Positions 16,440 through 25,173 of a stretch of DNA of 42,081 bases are shown here, piece after piece. Location of the stretch: assembly GCF_902143385.2 (NCBI RefSeq), contig NZ_CABFUZ020000122.1:1-42081 (forward strand). The letters are read 5' to 3'. The notes beneath the pieces are model-generated. The model was not told the DNA's origin. It saw nothing but the letters and a program-made list of their open reading frames with translations, and did no database searches. Position numbers and translations under genes: made by a program. This stretch comes from Methylacidimicrobium cyclopophantes (GTDB lineage Bacteria; Verrucomicrobiota; Verrucomicrobiia; Methylacidiphilales; Methylacidiphilaceae). Positions within the stretch are counted from its first letter, which is position 1. Each line of letters starts with the position of its first letter.

Positions 16440-17053
16440 CCCGTGCGCTCCCTTGGGCGATGGCATTCGGGCTTGGCGCCTTTCACGGACTAAATCCGGC
16501 TATGGGCTGGCTTTTTGCCGTGGCGCTCGGATACCAGGAGGAGAAGAGAAGGGCGATCTTTGAAGCCATCGGCGCTCTGGCCACCGGGCATTGTCTTGCC
16601 GTGGGGGCCGCGGTGATACTCTTTTGGGCGGCGGGTGCCTGGCTTCCCTCGCATTGGATCGCCGTGGGGTCGGCAGGGCTTCTCGTGGGCTTCGGACTCT
16701 ATTGGCTTTTGCGGCCGAGGCACCCGCGTTGGGTGGGGATGCATGTACGCCTTCGGGAATTGGTTCTATGGGCGTTCCTCATGGCCACGGCCCATGGAGC
16801 CGGGCTGATGCTCTTCCCCGCGCTCGGCGCGGCGAGCCTCTGCGGCCAAGGGGGGAGCAGGTTGCCGGTCGGGAGCGCTCTTGGCATGGCGGCCATTCAT
16901 ACGATCGGCTACTGGGCGGTAGCCTTGGGAATGGCTCTGATCGTTTTCGAGAAGGTCGGCCTCTCCTTCCTCCGAAAAGCTTGGTGGAATCTGGACGTAC
17001 TCTGGGGAACCGCTTTGCTCCTTGCCGCCGGCACGCTGTTGCTCTATCCGTGA
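16436..17053 (+). CDS. Polytopic membrane protein coupled to mtoX, with intramembrane histidines
   Basis: A 205-residue, very hydrophobic protein with about six membrane helices. It starts at ATG 16436 in an ATGA overlap with mtoX; a TTG nine bases earlier is less likely. Helix 1 contains GAFHGLNPAMGWLFAVALG; further histidines sit inside hydrophobic stretches: ATGHCLAVGAAV (H52), MATAHGAGLMLFP (H120) and MAAIHTIGYWAVA (H155). The pattern of one buried His near a Gly or Pro in several helices resembles transition-metal transporters (NicO/HupE-like), but I cannot assign it to them. I do not know a named family. Tight coupling to a copper-dependent enzyme makes metal delivery, or transport of a substrate or product, plausible. 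Confidence 0.8.
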   Translation: MTRALPWAMAFGLGAFHGLNPAMGWLFAVALGYQEEKRRAIFEAIGALATGHCLAVGAAVILFWAAGAWLPSHWIAVGSAGLLVGFGLYWLLRPRHPRWVGMHVRLRELVLWAFLMATAHGAGLMLFPALGAASLCGQGGSRLPVGSALGMAAIHTIGYWAVALGMALIVFEKVGLSFLRKAWWNLDVLWGTALLLAAGTLLLYP

Positions 17054-17074
17054 CGGATGAGGCCCTGCTGCCTT

Positions 17075-18061
17075 TCACACGCAAGCGGAGGGAGACTTTT
17101 GGGGCGCCGGCGCATCGGATTGCCCGTTTCCCAAGGGGATCGCCGTTTCGGGAGAGAGAAAGTGATCGCCGAGCAGCGTGCGGATTCGGAGCCGAAGCTC
17201 CTCCAGAAAAAGTCGCGTTGCGGCTCCCGGAGTCCGGCGGCCGTGCCGGACGGCGGCAATCGTTCGAGTAGGGAGCTCGTCCGCCGGCTTCAGGAAGGAG
17301 AGAGAGGGCTTCCGGTCCTGCAAAAACGCCATGGCGGGAAGCAGAGAAATACCTTGGCCGGTTGCGATGAGTCTCTCGATCGTGTAGAGCTGGGCGCTGC
17401 GACAATTGACCCGAGAACTCAAACCGTGACGGCGACAAAAGTCGGCGAGCTGCTTGCCCAAGCAATGCATTTCGTCGAGAAGAATCAGCGGCTCGTTTGC
17501 TAGATCTTGCGACCGGACGCTCTGCTTGCCTCGGGCAAGCGGATGTGTCGAGGGAAAAGCAAAAAAAAGGGGCTCGACTGCCAACTTTTCGACAATGAAT
17601 CGCGGATCGTCTACGGGCAGGGCGAGCACTCCGAGTTCCGTTTCGCCGGCGAGGATAGAGGTGAGAATGTGCTCGGTAAGTTCCTCTTTGAGGAGAATTT
17701 CTACATCGGGGTGACGTTGGCGGAAAGATCGAATCGTTTCCGGTAAGAGATAGGGGGCGATCGTCGGGATAGCCCCGACGATGATTTTTCCACGGAAAGG
17801 CCCAGCCGAAGTAGCGATCTCTCGCCGCGCCGCCTCCAGCTGGTTCACCGCTTCCCAAGCGTGACGAAAGAGAGTTTCTCCGGCCTGCGTCAGCAAGACT
17901 TTGCGGCCCAAGCGGTGGAAGAGCTTTTGCTCGAGCTCCTCTTCCAGCTTCTGGATCTGTTGGCTGAGCGATGGTTGACTGACGTGGCAACGTTCCGCGG
18001 CCCGAGTAAAACTCTGGGCTTCCGCGACCGCGAGGAAATAGCGCAATTGAAAGAATTCCAT
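17075..18061 (-). CDS. oxyR: OxyR-type LysR-family peroxide-sensing regulator
   Basis: A 328-residue LysR regulator (from ATG 18061; GTG 18067 would add two residues). The N-terminal winged helix reads MEFFQLRYFLAVAEAQSF with QPSLSQQIQKLEEEL as recognition helix. The effector domain contains LLDEMHCLGKQLADFC, with two Cys eight residues apart, the spacing of the redox pair Cys199/Cys208 of E. coli OxyR. This makes H2O2 sensing by disulfide formation likely. It is divergent from an aquaporin-like gene and follows (convergently) the mtoX operon, whose product generates H2O2. A CTAT-N6-ATAG inverted repeat lies just upstream and may be its operator. General LysR function is certain; peroxide sensing rests on the Cys pair. 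Confidence 0.87.
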   Translation of the reverse strand: MEFFQLRYFLAVAEAQSFTRAAERCHVSQPSLSQQIQKLEEELEQKLFHRLGRKVLLTQAGETLFRHAWEAVNQLEAARREIATSAGPFRGKIIVGAIPTIAPYLLPETIRSFRQRHPDVEILLKEELTEHILTSILAGETELGVLALPVDDPRFIVEKLAVEPLFFAFPSTHPLARGKQSVRSQDLANEPLILLDEMHCLGKQLADFCRRHGLSSRVNCRSAQLYTIERLIATGQGISLLPAMAFLQDRKPSLSFLKPADELPTRTIAAVRHGRRTPGAATRLFLEELRLRIRTLLGDHFLSPETAIPLGNGQSDAPAPQKSPSACV

Positions 18062-18408
18062 TGGCACGGCCTATGGCTCAATAGGGAAAGCAGTTTTTTC
18101 TCTCGCGCAAGGAGAGAATGGGATGTTTTCTCGGGCTGCAAACGTTGCGGGATCTGTCATTGCCGATAAGGTGCGCTCGTTCGCAAAGCGAAAGAACCGA
18201 TAGTCTCAAAAAAGAGCGGTAGCGTTTCGTAGCGGAGCCGCATTTCGTAAGATGTTCCTAACTGAGCAGCGTGCCGATTTTCCGCCGCAGCCGTAGGAAG
18301 ACATACTGCGAGGATGGAAAACCAGCCCCGCGAAGGAGGCGGCTTCGGTTGGAGGCGGCAAGAGAGCGCTTAGGAAACATGCAGAGGAACAGCCAGGAGG
18401 GGAGAACC
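18062..18408. promoter_or_regulatory. Divergent regulatory region between oxyR and the aquaporin-like gene
   Basis: 347 bases without a gene. It contains CTATGGCTCAATAG (18071-18084), a dyad with CTAT/ATAG arms close to the oxyR start; a short hairpin TTCGCAAAGCGAA (18180-18192); and two near-identical direct repeats, GCGTTTCGTA (18222-18231) and GCATTTCGTA (18240-18249), spaced 18 bases start to start. LysR regulators commonly bind between divergent genes, so the dyad is a reasonable operator candidate. Transcription start sites cannot be assigned. Confidence 0.45.
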
Positions 18409-19035
18409 ATGCGAAAGTACGTTTGTGAATGGATCGGAACGTTTTTCCTCATGCTGACGGTGGGCTGCTGTGTGATCGCACCACCGCCCGGAGTCGTTGC
18501 GCCTCTCGCCATCGGATCCGCGCTCATGGTGATGGTCTTTGCCGGAGGCCATCTCTCCGGCGGTCATTACAACCCCGCGGTGACGCTCGGAGTCTGGTTG
18601 CGGGGCCGATGCTCAATCCAAGATCTCGTCCCTTATTGGATTGCCCAGGGGGCGGGAGCGATCCTAGCCTCCGTCGCCGCGCAGGCGATCAAGGGAAACG
18701 TACCGGTTGTACGGATGACTCTCTCCGTCGGGCCGGCTCTCCTAGCGGAATTTCTCTTCACGTTTGCTCTCGTCTACGTAGTTCTCAACACGGCAACGGC
18801 CAAGGGAACGACCGGTAATTCCTTCTACGGGCTTGCGATCGGCATGACGGTGATGGTGGGCGCCTTTGCCGCAGGCTCGGTCTCCGGAGGCGCTTTCAAC
18901 CCGGCGGTCGCCATTGGGCTCGGCTGGATCGGGCTAATCGCTTGGCCGAATCTGGCGCTCTATTGGATCACGGAACTCTTGGCGGGCGCCTTTGCCGCAT
19001 GGATCTTCCTCGGGCTCAATCCCAAAGACCGTTAA
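18409..19035 (+). CDS. MIP-family channel (aquaporin-like) lacking the selectivity-filter arginine
   Basis: A 208-residue major intrinsic protein with six helices and both half-helix motifs: NPA at 55-57 (GGHYNPAVTLG) and 164-166 (GGAFNPAVAIG). In nearly all aquaporins and glyceroporins the second NPA is followed by Arg, which forms the narrow filter; here it is Val. Water channels allow H2O and often H2O2; without the Arg the pore may be wider or less selective, so the substrate is open. The start ATG 18409 is preceded by AGGAGGGGAG; the frame upstream is unrelated. It is divergent from oxyR. Its stop lies nine bases from the convergent gltB stop. Confidence 0.9.
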   Translation: MRKYVCEWIGTFFLMLTVGCCVIAPPPGVVAPLAIGSALMVMVFAGGHLSGGHYNPAVTLGVWLRGRCSIQDLVPYWIAQGAGAILASVAAQAIKGNVPVVRMTLSVGPALLAEFLFTFALVYVVLNTATAKGTTGNSFYGLAIGMTVMVGAFAAGSVSGGAFNPAVAIGLGWIGLIAWPNLALYWITELLAGAFAAWIFLGLNPKDR

Positions 19036-19044
19036 CTCGGTCGA

Positions 19045-22000
19045 TCACCTGCGGGCATCGATCGTGTCGGCCTGCACGCGCATCTCCTCCGGTTTCGGAG
19101 CCTCCGCTGGTTTTCCCGCGGGCGGGAAGGGAACGACCTTCCAAAAGAGAGGTCGGAAGCGTTCCCACTCTCGGAGGGTCTTCTCTGCGGGCGAGCTGCC
19201 GGTCCGCTCCAAGTGTCCATAGAGGAGTGCCTGGAGCTGCTTCTGGTCTTCATCCTGCGAAACTCGTTCCAGACGCACCAGTTCCGGATTATACCGCTCC
19301 TTGAAGGAATCGGTTTCATCGAAGACGTACGCGATCCCGCCCGACATCCCGGCTCCGAAATTCTTCCCGGTCGGACCTAAGACGACCACGATACCGCCGG
19401 TCATATATTCGCAGCCGTGGTCTCCGATGCCTTCGACGACCGCCTGCGCGCCGCTGTTGCGGACGGCGAAGCGCTCGCCGGCCTTTCCTCTCACGAAAAG
19501 GACGCCGCCCGTGGCGCCGTAAAGGACGGTATTGCCGCAAATGACGCTTTCCTCCGGCCGATAGTGGCATCCGGAAGGGGGAACCAAGACGATCTCTCCG
19601 CCCGACATTCCCTTACCGACATAATCGTTCGCCTCGCCCTCCAGAAAGATGCTTACTCCTTTGACGAGGAAAGCTCCCAGGCTTTGGCCGGCGCTTCCCG
19701 TGAGAAGCAGCCGAATCGTTCCATCCGGCAGTCCCTCGTCGCCGAAATGATAGGCGATCTCCCCGGAGAGTCGGGCTCCGATCGAACGATGAACGTTTCG
19801 GACCCGATGGCGCAACTCGATCGGTTCCTTCGAATGAATGGCGCTCTTCGCCTCCTGCAGGAGAATGTCGTCCAGCGGGCGATCGCCCTGCGGATCGTTC
19901 CTCTCCCATGTGTGGAATCGGGGCTCCGTCTCTCCTGCTCCGGGGAAGGCGAGGAGGGATCCGAGATTGAGCAGGTTCGCCTTCCTGTGATCGGGAAGTT
20001 CTTTCGGTTCGAGCAGCTCGGCGCGGCCGATGATCTCGTTGAAGGTGCGGGCGCCGAGGCTCGCGAGAATTTCGCGTACTTCGTGGCTTACCGCGTCGAA
20101 ATAGGCGATCAATCCTTCCGGCTTGCCGCGAAACTTGCCTCGAAGCCGTTCCTCTTGCGTCGCAATCCCCGTGGGGCAGGTGTTCAAATGGCATTGCCGA
20201 ACGTAAACGCAGCCCAAAGCGATCAAGGCCATCGTTCCGAAGTTGAACTCTTCGGCGCCCAAGAGCCCTCCGATGACGATATCTCGGCCGGTGCGCATCC
20301 CTCCGTCCGCCCGGAGAGTCACTCGGCTTCTCAAGCCATTGGCGAGGAGCACTTGTTGGGTCTCCGCCAAGCCGATCTCCCATGGACTGCCGGCATACTT
20401 GATCGACGAGAGTGGAGAAGCTCCGGTGCCTCCATCATGGCCGCTGATCAGGACCACGTCGGCGTGGGCTTTTACGACGCCTGCGGCAATCGCGCCCACC
20501 CCCGCCTCGGACACCAACTTCACGCAGACCCGGGCACGGGGATTGACCTGTTTTAAGTCATAGATGAGCTGGGCGAGATCCTCGATGCTGTAAATGTCAT
20601 GATGGGGAGGAGGCGAAATGAGCATCACGCCGGGCGTGCTCCGCCGCAACCGAGCAATCAAAGCGGTGACCTTGTGCCCGGGAAGCTGGCCTCCCTCTCC
20701 CGGTTTGGAACCCTGTGCCATCTTGATCTCGATTTCCGATGCGCTTGCCAAGTATTCCGCTGTAACGCCGAATCGTCCCGACGCCACCTGCTTGATAGCG
20801 CTGTTCAGGGAGTCTCCGTTCGGCAACCGAACGAAGCGCGTTCGGTCTTCTCCTCCTTCCCCGGTGTTCGACTTCCCTCCGATGCGGTTGAGCGCCAAGG
20901 CCAATGTCTCATGAGCCTCCGGCGAGAGGGCTCCCAAGGACATGCCCGCCGTCGTGAAGCGGCGTCGGATCTCCTCCACCGGCTCGACTTCCGAAAGGGG
21001 GATCGCTTCCCCCTTACGGAAACGGAGACAATCTCGAATCGCGAGCGGCTGGCTCGTCGCAAGCGACTCCCCGATCTTCCGGTAATCCTCATGCCGGCCG
21101 GCCTTGTCCTGCCCCTTGAGGCCGACGAAGGTGTGGATGCTTTGGATGAGAGGAGGGGTCACGGCGTGGCTCTCCCCTTCCCTTCTGAATCGGTAACGAC
21201 CGCGATCGGTGAGTTTCGGGTCCTGGACGAAGGCGGCCGCATGTCGGGCCAGGGCCTCATCCGCCAACTCGCGATATCCGATCCCTCCCAAATGGGAGAC
21301 AACCCCTTCGAAACATTCTTGGATCACCTCAGAGCCGAGGCCCAAAGCCTCGAAGACTTGCGCGCCGTGATAGCTCCAAAGGGTGGAAATCCCCATTTTC
21401 GAAAGAATCTTCAGGAGCCCTTTTTCGACGGCCTTCCGGTAATTCCCTTCGGCAATCGCCGGATCGGCTGTCTTGATTTCGTTGCGGGAGACGAGATCGG
21501 CATAGAGCCGAAGCGCAAGATAGGGATTCACGCCGGCGGCGCCGAATCCGATCAGGCAGGCGAAGTGGTGGACATCGCGACACTCCCCGGTCTCACAGAG
21601 GATCGTGGCGCGCATGCGACTCCCCGAACGAATCAGGTGGTGATGTACCGCCCCGACCGCGAGGAGCATCGGTAATGCCGCCTCGCTCCGCGAAACGCCC
21701 CGATCGCTCAACACGAGGATCGACGCTCCGCTTGCCACCGCCGCTTCGGCTTCCTGCCGAATCTCCGTGAGTCGTCGAAGAAAGCCCTGCTCTCCTTCTC
21801 CCACAGGGAAAAGGCAGGAAATCGTTCGGCTTTGAAGGCTCGGCTCCGGCCGATTGCGGAGCTCGGCGAGCTGCCCATCGGTCAAGAACGGAGTGGAGAG
21901 GCGGATTACTTCTCCTTCGGGGAGATGGTGCGACAACGGATTCGGCCGTCGCCCTACCCACATTTCCAAGGACATCACCAACCGCTCCCGTAGAGGATCG

Positions 22001-23604
22001 ATGGGAGGATTGGTGACTTGGGCAAAAAGCTGTCGGAAATACCAGTAGAGAATCCGCGGCTCCCGGGAGAGAGCTGCGGGCGGGGCGTCGTCGCCCATCG
22101 ACCCGACGGATTCCTCGCCCCTTTCCGCCATCGGCTTGAGGACCTGCTTGATCTCCTCCTCATCGTATCCGAAGGCCAGAAGCTCCGACAGAGGCAGCGG
22201 CTCCGCGGGCAAAGTCGTTGCGGTGGGGCCCGAAGCGAGACGGTAGGAGTGAGAAGCGAGCCACTCTCGATAGGGAAGCCTCTCGAGAAAACGCTTTTTT
22301 ATTTCCTCGCTGCGGAGGAGACGGCGGGAGACGGTGTCGAGCGCCAGAATCTCTCCGGGCCCCAGCCGTCCCTTTTCTACGACAGTCCGCTCGTCGAGGC
22401 TCCCGATGCCTACCTCAGAGCCGAGGACGACAGTTCCGTCCTCGGTAATTTTGTAGCGGACCGGACGCAACCCGTTTCGATCCAGGCATGCGCCTACGGT
22501 CCTTCCGTCCGAAAAGACGAGCGCGGCCGGGCCGTCCCAGGGCTCGCTCAGCAGCTCGTGATATTCGTAGAAGGCCCGCTCCTCGGCGGTCAGGCGAGGT
22601 TCCGCCTGCCAAGCGGCCGGCACCAGCATGAGCATGGCGTGGAGCAGGTCGTAGCCCGAATGCAGAAGAAGTTCGACCGCATTGTCGAGGTTGGCGGAAT
22701 CGCTCGCTCCGGGAAGCAGTACGGGTGTCAAGCAACCGGCCTCTCCGCCCCACGAGGAATCCGCGAGATCCTTTTCCCGGGCCCGCATCCAGAGTCGATT
22801 TCCCAAGATCGTATTGATTTCGCCGTTATGGCCGAGCACGCGAAACGGTTGGGAGAGAGACCAGGCGGGAAAGGTGTTGGTGCTGTACCGCTGGTGATAG
22901 ACCGCCAGAGCCGTCTCGAAGGCGGGATCGTGCAGGTCGCAATAAAATTTCGCAAGTTGCGGAGAGACGAAGAGTCCTTTGTAGACGATCGTGCGGCTCG
23001 AGAAGGAGGGCAGATGGAACCTCTTGACCCCGTCTTGGGCGAGTCGCTGCTCGATCTTCTTGCGACAGAGGTAGAGAGTTCGCTCGTACTCGAGGGAGGA
23101 GAGAGAGCGATCTTCCGGCTTGCCGATCAGCACTTGCTCCATTTCCGGACAGGTACGCGCGGCCTTGTCGCCCAACGCATCCATGTGGACGGGAACCTTT
23201 CTCCAGCCGAATAGGAAGAGGCCATGCTCAGCGAGGGCTTCCTGCACGATTTTGCGACAATGCGCCTGTTCGTAGGAATCTTCCGGGGGGAGGAAGCAGA
23301 AGCCCACCGCCAAGTCATCGTCTCGGTAGAGCTTTGCTCCCCACTTTTCGATGTCCTTGCGGAAGAGTCCGACCGGAATTTGGGTCATCACTCCGGCTCC
23401 GTCTCCCGTTTTCATGTCGGCGTCGACCGCCCCTCGATGGGAGAGCGCGCATACAGAGGATAGGGCCATCTCCAGAATCTTGTGCGAAGGTGTCCCGGTT
23501 AGAGTGGAGACAAAGCCGACGCCGCAACTGGCCCGCTCCGTGTCGGAGTGCCACAGGGATGTCGGGACCGGTTGGGATTGTTTCCAGTGGTTCTCTGTGG
23601 ACAT
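19045..23604 (-). CDS. gltB: Glutamate synthase, large (alpha) subunit
   Basis: About 1519 residues. Transfers the glutamine amide to 2-oxoglutarate, giving two glutamates; with glutamine synthetase this is the main ammonium-assimilation route. The N-terminal amidotransferase nucleophile is the Cys of ASCGVGFVSTLTG, which follows a short leader removed in the mature enzyme. The synthase domain has QGSKPGEGGQLPG, SPPPHHDIYSIEDLAQLIYD and GHDGGTGASPLSSIKYAG; the 3Fe-4S ligands are in CVYVRQCHLNTCPTG. The C-terminal Gly-rich beta-helix (GDEGLPDGTIRLLLTGSAGQ) is complete. ATG 23604 or ATG 23616 may start it; neither has a good Shine-Dalgarno. No gltD lies beside it, so the small subunit is encoded elsewhere or ferredoxin is the donor. 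Confidence 0.97.
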   Translation of the reverse strand: MSTENHWKQSQPVPTSLWHSDTERASCGVGFVSTLTGTPSHKILEMALSSVCALSHRGAVDADMKTGDGAGVMTQIPVGLFRKDIEKWGAKLYRDDDLAVGFCFLPPEDSYEQAHCRKIVQEALAEHGLFLFGWRKVPVHMDALGDKAARTCPEMEQVLIGKPEDRSLSSLEYERTLYLCRKKIEQRLAQDGVKRFHLPSFSSRTIVYKGLFVSPQLAKFYCDLHDPAFETALAVYHQRYSTNTFPAWSLSQPFRVLGHNGEINTILGNRLWMRAREKDLADSSWGGEAGCLTPVLLPGASDSANLDNAVELLLHSGYDLLHAMLMLVPAAWQAEPRLTAEERAFYEYHELLSEPWDGPAALVFSDGRTVGACLDRNGLRPVRYKITEDGTVVLGSEVGIGSLDERTVVEKGRLGPGEILALDTVSRRLLRSEEIKKRFLERLPYREWLASHSYRLASGPTATTLPAEPLPLSELLAFGYDEEEIKQVLKPMAERGEESVGSMGDDAPPAALSREPRILYWYFRQLFAQVTNPPIDPLRERLVMSLEMWVGRRPNPLSHHLPEGEVIRLSTPFLTDGQLAELRNRPEPSLQSRTISCLFPVGEGEQGFLRRLTEIRQEAEAAVASGASILVLSDRGVSRSEAALPMLLAVGAVHHHLIRSGSRMRATILCETGECRDVHHFACLIGFGAAGVNPYLALRLYADLVSRNEIKTADPAIAEGNYRKAVEKGLLKILSKMGISTLWSYHGAQVFEALGLGSEVIQECFEGVVSHLGGIGYRELADEALARHAAAFVQDPKLTDRGRYRFRREGESHAVTPPLIQSIHTFVGLKGQDKAGRHEDYRKIGESLATSQPLAIRDCLRFRKGEAIPLSEVEPVEEIRRRFTTAGMSLGALSPEAHETLALALNRIGGKSNTGEGGEDRTRFVRLPNGDSLNSAIKQVASGRFGVTAEYLASASEIEIKMAQGSKPGEGGQLPGHKVTALIARLRRSTPGVMLISPPPHHDIYSIEDLAQLIYDLKQVNPRARVCVKLVSEAGVGAIAAGVVKAHADVVLISGHDGGTGASPLSSIKYAGSPWEIGLAETQQVLLANGLRSRVTLRADGGMRTGRDIVIGGLLGAEEFNFGTMALIALGCVYVRQCHLNTCPTGIATQEERLRGKFRGKPEGLIAYFDAVSHEVREILASLGARTFNEIIGRAELLEPKELPDHRKANLLNLGSLLAFPGAGETEPRFHTWERNDPQGDRPLDDILLQEAKSAIHSKEPIELRHRVRNVHRSIGARLSGEIAYHFGDEGLPDGTIRLLLTGSAGQSLGAFLVKGVSIFLEGEANDYVGKGMSGGEIVLVPPSGCHYRPEESVICGNTVLYGATGGVLFVRGKAGERFAVRNSGAQAVVEGIGDHGCEYMTGGIVVVLGPTGKNFGAGMSGGIAYVFDETDSFKERYNPELVRLERVSQDEDQKQLQALLYGHLERTGSSPAEKTLREWERFRPLFWKVVPFPPAGKPAEAPKPEEMRVQADTIDARR

Positions 23605-23819
23605 TCGGGTAATCATAGGGAAATCCCGCTGGCGAAGCAAGGCTCTGGTGCGTACGCGGGCGTCAAAAACGGGCCCAGCGGTGATCGATTGCGGGAATGG
23701 GAAAATGCTGGAGCGGCGAGGGGGGAAGGTCTAGCTTATGGCGCGGGCTTTCCGCTCTTGGTGGAAAAGATCCCCGATTGCACGTTTGGAGCGGAGATGA
23801 GGAAAGTAGGCACCCTCTT

Positions 23820-24692
23820 GTGAACGGTCGGATCTCAGAGAAGTTTCGCTCCCTCTCTCTGGAGGGGAAACGAGCATTCATTCCGTACATCACGGCAGGG
23901 GACCCGGCGCTTTCGGCAACATGCGACCTGGTTTTCTCGTTGGAGCGTGCGGGGGCGGATCTCGTCGAGTTGGGCATTCCTTTCTCGGATCCCCTTGCCG
24001 ACGGGGAAGTCAATCAGGCGGCCTCCTACCGAGCGCTTCGAGCGGGGGCTTCGGTCGAGGGGGTCCTCGAGACGGTCGCGCAGATTCGAAGGATTTCGCA
24101 GATTCCCCTTGTTCTTTTCAGCTATCTCAACCCACTGCTGCGCAGGGGCTTGGATCGTTTTGCCTCCGAGGCGAGTCAAGCGGGGGCCGATGGGATATTG
24201 CTGGTAGACTTGCCTTTGGAGGAGCGGCTGCCCGGACTCGAATGCCTGGAGTCCTCGCTCACCAGGATTCACCTGGTGGCTCCGACCACCGATCTCGGCC
24301 GGCGGCGGGCCATTGCCGAGGCGGCGCAAGGATTTCTTTACTGCGTGGCTCGTCTTGGCACGACCGGCGTACGCCGCGAAGCGCCTGCCGAAGCGGAGGA
24401 GCTCGTTCGGTCGATGCGGAGGCTTTGCACGGTGCCGGCCTGCGTCGGCTTTGGTATTTCGAGTCCGGAGCAAGCCGCCGCCGTGGCGGCCTACGCGGAT
24501 GGGGTGGTGATCGGCAGCGCCCTTGTCGAGCGGATCGGCGCGTGGGGATCGGAGCCGGACCTCTGCGAAAGGGTCGAACGTTTTGCGCTCCGACTGGCTG
24601 ACAGCGTGCATCGGACGTCAGGGAAGAGCGGGCTCGGAGAGAGCCGGAGATTGACCGGGGAGAGAGGAAAAGTTGGGGATTCTTGCGCTTGA
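23820..24692 (+). CDS. trpA: Tryptophan synthase alpha subunit
   Basis: Cleaves indole-3-glycerol phosphate to indole and glyceraldehyde-3-phosphate. Starting at GTG 23820 gives 290 residues with RFSxL-like FRSLSLEGKRAFIPYITAGDP at the N-terminus, the usual beginning. Catalytic Glu50 lies in LVELGIPFSDPLADG, and Asp61 is in the same loop. The next residues read EVNQ where most homologues have PxIQ. LVDLPLEE, GFLYCVARLGTTGVR and VGFGISSPEQA complete the barrel. The last 30 residues beyond ADSVHR are extra and overlap ruvX by 20 bases. No trpB is adjacent. The upstream bases ATGAGGAAAG encode an eight-codon frame that ends in a GTGA overlap with the trpA start, but I see no sign that it is used. 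Confidence 0.93.
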   Translation: MNGRISEKFRSLSLEGKRAFIPYITAGDPALSATCDLVFSLERAGADLVELGIPFSDPLADGEVNQAASYRALRAGASVEGVLETVAQIRRISQIPLVLFSYLNPLLRRGLDRFASEASQAGADGILLVDLPLEERLPGLECLESSLTRIHLVAPTTDLGRRRAIAEAAQGFLYCVARLGTTGVRREAPAEAEELVRSMRRLCTVPACVGFGISSPEQAAAVAAYADGVVIGSALVERIGAWGSEPDLCERVERFALRLADSVHRTSGKSGLGESRRLTGERGKVGDSCA

Positions 24693-25095
24693 TTACGGGA
24701 CCAAGAGGATCGGCGTCGCCGTGAACGACCCGACGCTGAGTCTGGCCCTGCCGTTGGGATATCTCCCGGCGGAGCCTTTTGCCGAATTCGTCCGACAGCT
24801 CAAGGATTTCATTCGGCGATACGAGGTAAGCCTTCTCCTCGTCGGTCTCCCGAGGAACATGGACGGATCCTACGGGCCGGCGGCGGAACGCGTCCGGGAG
24901 TTTGCACGGAAATGCAAGCAGTTGGTGCCGATCCCCGTGGAGTTGCGGGATGAGCGGCTCACGACCAAGCTAGCGGCCCACTATCTTCGGGAATCGGGAC
25001 GGAAGGAGAAAGAGAGTCGGAAAAAAATCGACGGAGTCGCCGCTGCCGTCCTCCTCCAGTCCTATCTGGACGAGTTGTTGCTTCGGGAGACATGA
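24673..25095 (+). CDS. ruvX: Putative Holliday junction resolvase / pre-16S rRNA nuclease (YqgF)
   Basis: A 140-residue YqgF/RuvX protein of the RNase H fold. E. coli YqgF completes the 5' end of 16S rRNA; relatives have been proposed as Holliday-junction resolvases. The first strand LALDYGTKRIGVAV carries the catalytic Asp (Asp7), LLLVGLPRNMDGSYGP is the conserved middle loop, and VELRDERLTTKLA supplies the next acidic residue. A DGVAAAVLLQSYLD segment ends the domain. The start is TTG 24673, supported by GAGAGGAAAAG upstream and by the family's usual first residues. It overlaps trpA by 20 bases, so the two are co-transcribed. Confidence 0.92.
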   Translation: MGILALDYGTKRIGVAVNDPTLSLALPLGYLPAEPFAEFVRQLKDFIRRYEVSLLLVGLPRNMDGSYGPAAERVREFARKCKQLVPIPVELRDERLTTKLAAHYLRESGRKEKESRKKIDGVAAAVLLQSYLDELLLRET

Positions 25096-25173
25096 GGAGG
25101 CTTTCCCGACAGGTGGGAAAAAGAAAAAAATGCTGGCTTTCATGGCGTTGCGGCTGCTAACCAGAATAGGTCT

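Noticed and set aside
23548-23823. A 91-codon + strand frame ending at the trpA start, or an 8-codon leader MRKVGTLL within it
   Set aside because: It has no Trp codons and no attenuator hairpins, so it is not a classical trp leader; the first half is antisense to gltB. Kept only as a remark.
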